Source: Brachionus plicatilis
Lineage: Eukaryota > Rotifera > Eurotatoria > Ploima > Brachionidae
Length of the DNA stretch: 56,902 nt
Reading direction: 5' to 3'
Assembly (NCBI GenBank): GCA_010279815.1
Contig: QEOQ01000355.1
Span: 154,007-210,908 of the forward strand
Position 1 is the first letter of the stretch. The number at the start of each line of letters is the position of its first letter. Below are positions 48,563 to 56,902 of this stretch, piece after piece. The position numbers and the translations under genes are program-made. The notes beneath the pieces are model-generated. The model was given only the letters and a program-made list of their open reading frames with translations. It was not told where the DNA came from and did not search any database.

Positions 48563-49350
48563 TAAAAAGTTACTTTATCTTTGCCAATGTATAATTCTAT
48601 CAGAATTGGTTAGGGCCATCATTTTAAAAATGTTAATCATTGCTATTAATAAAAATCTTTCTAATTATTTTCTATTTTTGGCCAATATAAATTTACAACA
48701 GAATTTTTTTTCAGAATAAATTCTCTCGTAATTTTTCATCGACTACGCGATTTATTATTTTAAATTTTGTAAAAATCAACAAAAAATAGAAATTATTTTA
48801 ATTTAGTTTGTTCAAATTTTTCCTTTTTTTCTACAGCGTTCTTACAAGCTGATGTGAAAATAAATCTGCGAATGTGTTTCTATGAAAAGTTTTTTCTGTC
48901 AAAATTTTATTAAATGACCTTTTTGTCTTATTTCATTACTTTTCTATTAATTATTTTTTCGATTAATTAATGTATCATCTTTTAGGAAAAATCCCAAGCA
49001 TTTCAGAATAAAAATTTTTTAACAACGCCACTGTATGAATATGTATCATTTATAATCAATATAATGCTCAAATTGAAATATCATTTTTTTCATAACATTT
49101 ATTATTATTAAAAAAATAAAATACTATTTAAACTTTTATGCTAATAAATTTTTGTACAAAGTTTCAAATTATTTGATTTTTTTAAATAAAGATGCAAATA
49201 GATTTCTAAAATATTTATATATAATATTTCCAAACCTGGTTGAAAATAGGCTTAAGATTGCAATGTTAATGAATAAATCATTTGAGAATTTTAAAGTACA
49301 AACTAAATTTTAAAAGGTAATCTTTAATGAATTTATTTATTTGTTTATCT
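48563..49350. other. AT-rich stretch without a gene
   Basis: A CCACTGTAT word near 49028 resembles the right end of the CAGTGGTG MITE family but no partner was found. Confidence 0.4.
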
Positions 49351-49376
49351 GTACCGAACTAATGCTCCTTCAGAGT
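49351..49376 (-). repeat. 'CTGAAGGAGCATTAGTTCGG' motif, copy 2
   Basis: On the minus strand CTCTGAAGGAGCATTAGTTC GGTACAG, followed by ATAAACAAATAAATAAAT. Matches the motif at 25934 and 52402. Confidence 0.5.
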
Positions 49377-49593
49377 GTTAAAATAATGTTAAAAAAAAAT
49401 TAAATTATAGTTGAAATTTTGAAGTGTTGGAGGGACGTTCGTCCGACGAGAAATAAAAAAAAAATGAAAAGAACAAACAAAAAACAAATAAATAAATCGC
49501 AAATTAAAAATGAATGAATTATTAATAATATAGTTTTGTATATGAATAAACTTGACTGGATTGCATATTTAATGAAAAAAATTTTTTTTTTCT

Positions 49594-49689
49594 CGCAGAA
49601 AGATAGCTACCATAGCGAAACTACATCTAGTCTCGCTCCACAGGTCTCCTGCTGTAGCTTATTATTATTATTATTATTATTATTATTAG
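49594..49689 (+). mobile_element. LINE 3' tail with (TTA)n
   Basis: GCTACCATAGCGAAACTAC, then CTCCACAGGTCTCCTGCTG and TAGCTTATTATTATTA. Same family as 4057-4140. No coding part remains. A GC-rich palindrome (GGACGTTCGTCC) lies near 49434-49445. Confidence 0.55.
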
Positions 49690-50079
49690 TTAAATTAAAT
49701 AAAAAATAAATAAAAAGTAAAAAAGGATTTTAGTTTTAAAATTTAAATCTATAAATAGTCAATAAATAAATAGGTGAATTAATCATTAAAATTTTTTTTT
49801 TTAAATAACACTGTTTTAAATCAATTATAGATAAATAATTTCTTTTGAAATAAAGAAGGATTTTAACAGAACCAACTTTCTTAGTTAGTTAATTAATCTT
49901 TATTATAAAATGATTTTAAATTGCTTTTTTCTTAAAATATTATTTTGATTTGGATGATGGTTTATTAGCCCCCCATTTGATTAGATTTTATTTCATTCTG
50001 CATATTTATTATATTTAATTAGCTTTGAATTTACCATTATTTAAACAATAAAATTAGAATAAAATTAAATAATTATTGT
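49690..50079. other. AT-rich spacer
   Basis: Nothing recognisable. Confidence 0.4.
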
Positions 50080-52257
50080 CGTGGAAATCTTGCAATACCC
50101 AATGTTAGAACACAGTTCAGAATAACTAGTGTGAAAAAAAAATTCTGCTACTGAGATTATCTCCAAGGGAAAAGAGAAAATAAACGCAAACTTGAATTCA
50201 AGCAACTTCTAGTATCGAACAAATTAGACACTATGATGATATTTACCAAATGGGATTAGAATCCGAGCGTCAAACATCAGAAAATCATCAGTAAAGCTAT
50301 CTTCGAGAGCTAAATGTTAGAATTTGACCCTGTACAACTTTCGTCACTGAAGTCGATATCTCAAAAATCTGTATATTAATATTTAAAAAACAACCCAAAG
50401 TATTTAATTGACAAATAATTAAATATCGATGGTAGAAAAACAATAGCGAGGGATGCTAGTATTCCTGAAAAATTAATCATTAACGACTCTCCCCCAGAAG
50501 TGACCATGACAGCTTATCTTAGATTCAACTGGTTATCACATATGCTGGATCATAACAAAATTAAAGAATTCCTTCAGAAAACTTAAAGGTCAGTAAAAAA
50601 GATTTAATCAGTCTATTTCGAATGAACAGTACAATCTTGAGAATTTCACTTATATTTCAAACAAAGTTATTAAAGTAACAGCGAAATACGGCCTAATTGA
50701 TCATGAATACTTTATTGGTATGGTTGGAACTTATATTATTAGTAGTGCTTGATATCGATAACGAATATCGATAGAAGATATCGATATTTTCAAAATCGAT
50801 ATCATCTAAAAGTATCAATATTTTATCGATATTTTCCAAGGGTATCGATATATTATCGATATCTTCCAAGTATTCTGATAAATTATTTGATTTTTAAATT
50901 CAATTTGAATAAATTATACTTAAAATAAAAATTTATATATATAATTGAATAAAAAATGAAAATAAATAATTAAATTAATAATTTTAATTCAAAAGCTTCC
51001 TCATTCTAATAAAATTTTTTTGAATTAATTTTTCATTATTTAGGATTTATGATTTACTTAAATTAAAAAAAAATTTTTTTTTTTATTCATTTTATATTTT
51101 TTTTAATGCAGAAATCTGTATTCAGTTTTACTTTATTTTTTTCTGTTTGGTAAAGAATCATTATTTTTCAACTTTGTTTGGATTTAGTGAATTACGACGA
51201 TTTTTAAGACTGTAGACTGTAAAGGAAAATAGTCTCAGATGGTGTACTTGTAGCTTGTGCTTTTTTCTAATAATTCAATAATTATTATAGAGAAGACAAT
51301 GTTTTTTACAAAAAATTAAAAAAATTAGTTAATGTTCAAATATTATTTTAAAAAAAATCCTTAATCTAAAAAAATTATCAGGAACAGTTAGTTAATTAAT
51401 TAGTATCGATACCTTTAGACGATATCGATAAAATATCGATAAAATATCGATACTTTTGGTCGATATCGATAAAATACCGATACTTCTGGTCGATATCGTA
51501 ATATTATTTTTATCGTTCGAAGTTATCGATATCAAGCACTAATTATTAGCCAAAGATCAACTAGCAAGATATTAAAGGCAATGTAATTTCTGCAAGAAAT
51601 GTGGTCATATCCATTCAGGATGTGAGTCGTTTAAGGAATTATGCTATAAATGTTCGGCGAAAGGGCATGAAGAAACAGAATGTTATACAGCTTATTACTT
51701 AGCTTATAAACTAATTGGAAAAAGAACCGAATGTTAAGAGAGTTAAGAGACAATTGATTTGGATGAAGTACCTGATGATGAACATGCCTTTAGATCAAGA
51801 CGAAATAGGAAAAGAATGCAACAAATGTGAATCAAATAATTAGATTAATGCAGAGTCTATTACAACTAGTGAGGCCGCAAGTAAACCGAATGACTTAGTG
51901 CAACATGAATTCAAAATTACTAAAATCAATAAGGCTCAACTCACTTAAAATAATTATGATAAGACTCTAATAAACAAAGGTAATTAGAAAAAAACCCTAA
52001 ATAAAGTTAACAAGAAAATTAAAGTCTCTCCTGACTGTAAGGCCATGAAAGGAACTGCTTTCTAGTTCGCTTGGTCAAATAGTCAAAAAGACGCCCGGGT
52101 AGCTTAAATTTTGATTCGCTCAAGCAAACTTACAGAGAATTAGAAGAAGGCGAAATTAAAGACTAAAAATCATGCAAGCAAGCCAATTAAAGAAAACTCT
52201 AAAAAGAAACTATTTAAATCAATCTTCTTCAGAGAACAGGTTATAATTACACTCTGA
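50080..52257 (+). pseudogene. Retroelement ORF1/gag-like remnant with two CCHC knuckles
   Basis: A decayed ORF in several frames. Before the insertion: 'IEQIRHYDDIYQMGLESERQ' (about 50220), 'NIDGRKTIARDASIPEKLII' (about 50430) and 'NYLENF'-type text up to 50742. After the hAT insertion: CNFCKKCGHIHSGC (51582-51623) and CYKCSAKGHEETEC (51642-51683), two C-x2-C-x4-H-x4-C knuckles. A Lys/Asn/Ser-rich region follows, up to a TGA at 52255-52257. Such knuckles bind nucleic acid in retroelement ORF1/Gag proteins. At least nine in-frame TAA/TAG and some frameshifts make it non-coding now. Which retroelement class it belongs to is open. Confidence 0.7.
50743..51541. mobile_element. Non-autonomous hAT-like element, 799 bp
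   Basis: Perfect 20-bp terminal inverted repeats (TAGTGCTTGATATCGATAAC) flanked by the 8-bp direct repeat ATTATTAG at 50735-50742 and 51542-51549. An 8-bp duplication and a TAGTG-type end are hAT hallmarks. Subterminal zones hold many ATCGATAT words on both sides, likely transposase contact sites. No transposase frame. It splits the gag-like remnant. Confidence 0.9.
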
Positions 52258-52401
52258 AATTTTTTTCATTTAGCTAGGAGAATTATTCTTTTAGAAGAGT
52301 TTTTAGCTCAAAATTGTCTCGACACTAAATAATTTTAAGAAGAGCTTTCCAAAAAAGGACCTTAAAATAGAGCTTCCCAAAAAAGGACATCAAGATATTA
52401 T

Positions 52402-52427
52402 TCTGAAGGAGTATTAACTCAGTACAG
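52402..52427 (+). repeat. 'CTGAAGGAGTATTAACTC' motif, copy 3
   Basis: TCTGAAGGAGTATTAACTCA then GTACAGATAAA and an A-rich run. It is 145 bp past the end of the gag-like remnant and may be that element's 3' end. Confidence 0.45.
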
Positions 52428-53679
52428 ATAAACCAAAAAAAATAATAATTATTGCATGAGTCCAATTTTATATTCGCAAAAGCATCTTATCTCCTAGATA
52501 ATCGATTTGAAATTTAATAGCTCGGTTGTAAGCTCTGCGTGTTCTTTGCACTTATATAACTTGATTAAAAAATTTGACTAATTTATTTAAAATAAATTTC
52601 TATTTTTGACTACAGTAAAATACGGTTATAATTTTCACGTGAAAAAAATTTAATAATAATATTTCTTTTTCTATAAATTTTTTTTTTCCGAAAAAAAAAT
52701 AGTCAATATTCAATAGAACTGTAGGTTAAGAAATAAACTAATTAAAAATATTCACCAATCTTCAGTTCTATTTTTAAAATTTTTTGAAAATCATTTCACA
52801 AGCTATTCGAATTTTCGCAATAAATTTTAAGGATAAAATTAATGCTTATAGAAATTCTTTAAATTTAATAACAAGAAAATATTTTTTTTTTTAATTTTCT
52901 ATTTATTTACTATTTCTCGTAGAAAATTATACCAGAAAATATAAATTTACTGGATTTTACATTCTATAATAAAAAATTAAACAAATGTCTTATTGTATTT
53001 TTATCTTTAAAATTAAAATTTCATCTTTTTTGAACCGTTTGAAATATTTACCAAATTAATCTTTGAATGATTAAATAACCTATTTTTTGGTTTAAGTTAT
53101 ACAATTTTTTGAAGATGTGGTGAAAAATTAATTAAATTATAAGAAAAATTAACAGCATGGAATATTAGATAATTTTTTTTTGAAAAAATAAATTAATTCT
53201 GGTAAATTAGAAAATGCTCATTATTCGAGTCATTTTGCTGTTTGAATATAAAAAAACTATGAATTCTATTTTAATTTAAAATAGTTCATTAAGTGAAATT
53301 CAAGGAATAATTTTAATTGAAAACTTTACGGAATTTGAAGTTAATTAAAAACTAATTTAAACAGAATTGCATTCTTTAAATTTAGTAATATCAGTAAAAA
53401 TTTTAGTTTAAAAAAGATTAAAAAATCTCATTAAGAAAATAAAACTATTAAATTCTCTTTTAATTCAAAGTCTTGCAATTTTACTTATATAAATAACTGA
53501 ATCATTATTTTGTTTACTTAATTGAATCCTTCAATAAAATGAAAAGAAAAGTATCTAAATATGAGGAAATTATTTATATCTGTCGTTAATTGAACAGAAA
53601 TTCGAGCTAAACGGATAATTTTAAATTTGATCTATTTATAATTTCTGACGAATTTTTAGGATTAATCAGTTATCGATAA
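52428..53679. other. AT-rich stretch without a gene
   Basis: No motif, repeat or coding frame recognised. Confidence 0.45.
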
Positions 53680-53750
53680 TGCTGCCTTTCAGTGGGTGTT
53701 GATGAAAAGTTCGATCAACGCAAGCCATTATTATTATTATTATTATTTTT
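53680..53750 (+). mobile_element. LINE 3' tail with (TTA)n
   Basis: GCTGCCTTTCAGTGGGTGTT, then TTCGATCAACGCAAGCC and ATTATTATTATT. The junction (AACGCAAGCC|ATTATT) is like the tail at 20058-20121. Confidence 0.45.
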
Positions 53751-55670
53751 ATTTTTTACACCACAATGGAGCTAGTAAATAAAAAATGAACTGTCAAAAT
53801 ATTTTTAAAAAATGTCTTAAAAAATCTAGTTAAATTTAAACTTTTCTATATGATTTTAGAGGCAATCAATTAAGATCACGAACAAAAATCACGCTATGCC
53901 TAACGCCTTGGTAATAATCAAAAAATCGTATATAGTTTCGAAAAATGCTCAATTTCCTAGGTTTTTAGATTGATTTTTTGACTCAAATGGTACCTTAGTT
54001 TATATTACACAGGCGTTGACTTGTGAAGGCAAATGGTTTGTATTTAACAGGATAATTTACCATAAAAAGCAAATTTGGCGTAGATTAATTTATATAAATT
54101 AATTTAGTTCATCATTTCAATTTCGTTTTTAAAAAATGTTCCTCATAAATACTTAATTTCATCCACTTGAATCATTATTTGGAAAATTAAAATTTTTTTT
54201 TAGCTTTTTTAGATCGATTTTGAGAAATCATTAGCTTTTCAGATGTTAATTTGACAAATTGGATCCTATAATCACTCGAAGCTTATAAATGTTTTATACA
54301 TATGTGACAAAATCTTTTATGAATAAAATTAAATGAGCTTAATTGATTAAAAATTCCTTCTGCAAGATGCAACGAAACCATTTTTTAGTAAAATTTTGAG
54401 ACAAAAAACAAAATTTAATTACACTCTATTTTTTTTATTTTTTGGGCGAAATTTTTGTTTTGCCTAAATAATTTAAAAAAAATGACATTTCGAGATGACA
54501 AAATGTCTAAAAATCAGTGAATCTTTTAAAATAATAAACTGATTTATTTTCACTCCACGACCTTAACTTAAATGTCCGAAGAGTTTCCAATCTTTTTCCT
54601 TTGCGTTGGATACATCTTTAATTAAATTTTAAATTAATTAGTCTTAACTTAACAATTAAAGCTAAAGTTTTTATTTTATATTTGCTTATGTTTTATCAAA
54701 AAATGTTCGTGTTTGGATTTAGATCATTTCCAACGAATGTGATCAATAAATACTAGATTTTTGATTCTTTATGACACGGTAAAATCAAATTTAGACTATG
54801 TCATTTCAAAGCACTATAAATACTTATTTTTTAATCTAAATTTGATTAAATATGTGACGATAAAGCCAGTTTTTATAGCACATTTATCTTAGAATAAGTC
54901 TACATAAAAAATTCTTATTTGACTCGATTTTATCTTTACTTGGCCAAAAATATACCATTTTTTTAAGCTTAACCTAACACATTCAATTGAAACCTACCAA
55001 TTGACTGAGATATTTAAAATAAAACACTTTTATAACCCTTGACTTGAATTATTATTGAATTTATTGATTAAATTTTTATCAGTCGATAATAAATTGTTGT
55101 CTAATAAAAAAATGTCATAAAACAAAGACTCGATGCTTATTTTATTAGATATTTAGTATTATTTTAAATGTGTTAGCTTAAATTATTGAAAAAAAATTAA
55201 TTACTTAATAAAGCCCTAAGAAATAAACATATTAGATTTTCCAATGGGTACAAATCACTATCAGACTTTGATTCAACTAGAATCAATTTCCTTTTGGAAA
55301 TGGCAATTTTGGTCTCTCAGGGCTTTGATAGTTCTAACTCAAAATTGACTAAAATTTAATACATTGATCTGCAAAAATATATTGAATAATTTAATCTCTT
55401 TCCGCTTCACTCAATTGAATATTTAAATCACTGTATTGTGAGACAGCCTTGTTGTAGACTTTCAGGAAGTTTCATTTAATTTTCAGAAGAAGATTTGATT
55501 CATTTGAATAAACCACTCCATCTCAAGGATAACTTGGATAAGTAAAGAGCTAAATTTATTTTTTCAAAATGAAATAAATTTTATAAATTTCTAAATTAAA
55601 ATTTAAATTTATTCATTCATTCATTCAATCATTTAAATTTTTTCAATACAAGATTAAATGATGCTTAAAA
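53751..55670. other. AT-rich stretch without a gene
   Basis: No coding frame, RNA gene or repeat boundary seen. Confidence 0.45.
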
Positions 55671-55811
55671 CCAGAGTTGTTTAAAGTCCCAAAAAAAATT
55701 CCTAATCATTAAAAAAATCCAATTTCGGACTTTATAATTTAAAAAAAAAAATTTTTTTTTTAAGCCCGGACTTGGACTTGACTTGAGCCTTATGATTTTT
55801 AGACAATTCTG
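55671..55811. mobile_element. Short CCAGAGTTGT-family MITE
   Basis: CCAGAGTTGTTTAAAGTCCC on the left; CCGGACTTGGACTTGACTTG then GATTTTTAGACAATTCTG on the right. The ends are imperfect inverted repeats. About 141 bp, noncoding. Related to 31785-32226, 35655 and 45565. Confidence 0.6.
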
Positions 55812-56902
55812 CTATAAAAAAAATTACATTCAAACTTCATAAATTTTTTTCTTAATTTAAAAAAAAATTGAATTCTCAATTGACTTTAATTGCCTGAGCT
55901 GGTTCTGTATTCAATTCAAATTTAACAGCAATCATAAATAATTTTATCCCAAAGATCTAAAATCAAAATTTAATAGCTTTTATTTTTAAAATTAGATTGA
56001 ATATCTTTTTCTTTTTAGTAATTGACTTTCTTTTCCATGATATTTTGACGCAGGATAAAGCCTAGCAAATGATCAATTTCAATGTTCACAAACCGCCTGA
56101 TTCTTTGTGACATTATATTCTCCTAATTGTAAGTGCATTCTCAATACTTCTAATTGAAGTCAGCCAAAGCCGACGATTAACTATCGGGTGCATAATTTTC
56201 CTATTCCTAGAAAATAAAATGAGAACATTTTATTGCGAAACACATTTTGGAAGAATAACAAAATAAATATTTTCTAAGATTTCTTTTAGTTTTCAAATAA
56301 TTAATAACTAAATGAAGAGCCAATTCGTGCTGATTTGACAAGATTCGACAGACAAAATACTGCGTCAACAGGCACGCTTAAAATTTTTTAATTGATTTTT
56401 AAACAACTTAAATTTAAAATGATTTTCTTAATTATGTTGGAAGTTTTTGTCAACTTTGAAATAATATAGCTTAAGTAAATGTTTTGTTTAAAATAAGAGT
56501 TATCAATTAAATTTTAGTTGAATTTTTTCATATTGAAATGTTTTATAAGATAATCACGTCTAAATTATCGGCATTTTTCTAATATTTAAAGAGAAAAATT
56601 GGATTAGAAAAAAATTATGCAGCTAAAACAGGTAATTTAATATCTTAAATTATTTTTAGAATGAGTTTCTATTTCCCAAAGTTAATTTGAAAACACTTAT
56701 TGCCTCAACACTCATTCGGCATTCCAAGATGGATAACAAATAATTTTAGAATAAGAACCAAAAAATTCTAAATCTTAAAAAAACGTGCCTGCATTAGAAA
56801 ATAAATTTTTTTTCGTCTAACCTATTTCTTTATTAATAACTCTTTTTTTGAAATTTTTTCTATGCTGTATCAAAAAGGTGATTTTTTTAAATTTAAAGCT
56901 GA
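55812..56902. other. Terminal AT-rich stretch without a gene
   Basis: Nothing recognisable up to the end of the window. Confidence 0.4.

Overview
This is AT-rich animal nuclear DNA. Host genes have short GT-AG introns (mostly 48-160 bp), genes are compact, and much of the rest is decayed mobile DNA. The protein set is metazoan: PYROXD2, PARL, VAMP-like SNAREs, SVIP, IST1, COX18, DHRS7B and a neuropeptide-type GPCR. The base composition, tiny introns and dense LINEs would suit a small lophotrochozoan or rotifer-like invertebrate (a monogonont rotifer is my best guess), but the sequence does not fix the species.

Layout. 1-21 kb: no convincing host gene. It holds AT-rich repeats, LINE reverse-transcriptase fragments, microsatellite-ended LINE tails, foldback MITEs and a decayed MULE transposase. 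21.1-24.9 kb (+ strand): PYROXD2-like oxidoreductase, then, 99 bp later, a six-exon PARL-type mitochondrial rhomboid protease. 26.8-33.2 kb (- strand): three intronless R-SNARE/VAMP-like genes in tandem, then SVIP and IST1, so five membrane-traffic genes lie head to tail. A 105-base N gap sits inside the SNARE array. 33.9-36.0 kb: a broken LINE. 36.3-39.1 kb (- strand): COX18 and, 125 bp upstream of it, DHRS7B. 39.5-46 kb: a foldback MITE, two inverted copies of one TA-inserting DNA transposon (one keeps an AT-hook/PHD-finger coding remnant), and a decayed Tc1/mariner transposase. 46.5-47.8 kb (- strand): an intronless rhodopsin-family GPCR that is clearly more GC-rich than its surroundings. 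48-57 kb: tandem repeats, LINE tails, and a retroelement ORF1 remnant with two CCHC knuckles split by a hAT-like element with an 8-bp target duplication. The last 4 kb hold no gene I can see.

How the genes relate. PARL, COX18 and probably PYROXD2 are mitochondrial, and DHRS7B is a membrane-anchored SDR. VAMP-like proteins, SVIP (VCP/p97 binding, ER quality control and autophagy) and IST1 (ESCRT-III) all act in membrane fusion or remodelling. Spacing inside the same-strand groups is 99-190 bp at several junctions, which would allow operon-like or shared transcription; this is inference.

Gene models were built by hand by joining reading frames at GT-AG boundaries that restore family-conserved sequence. 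All totals come out in frame. Family names rest on remembered family patterns, not on a database search.
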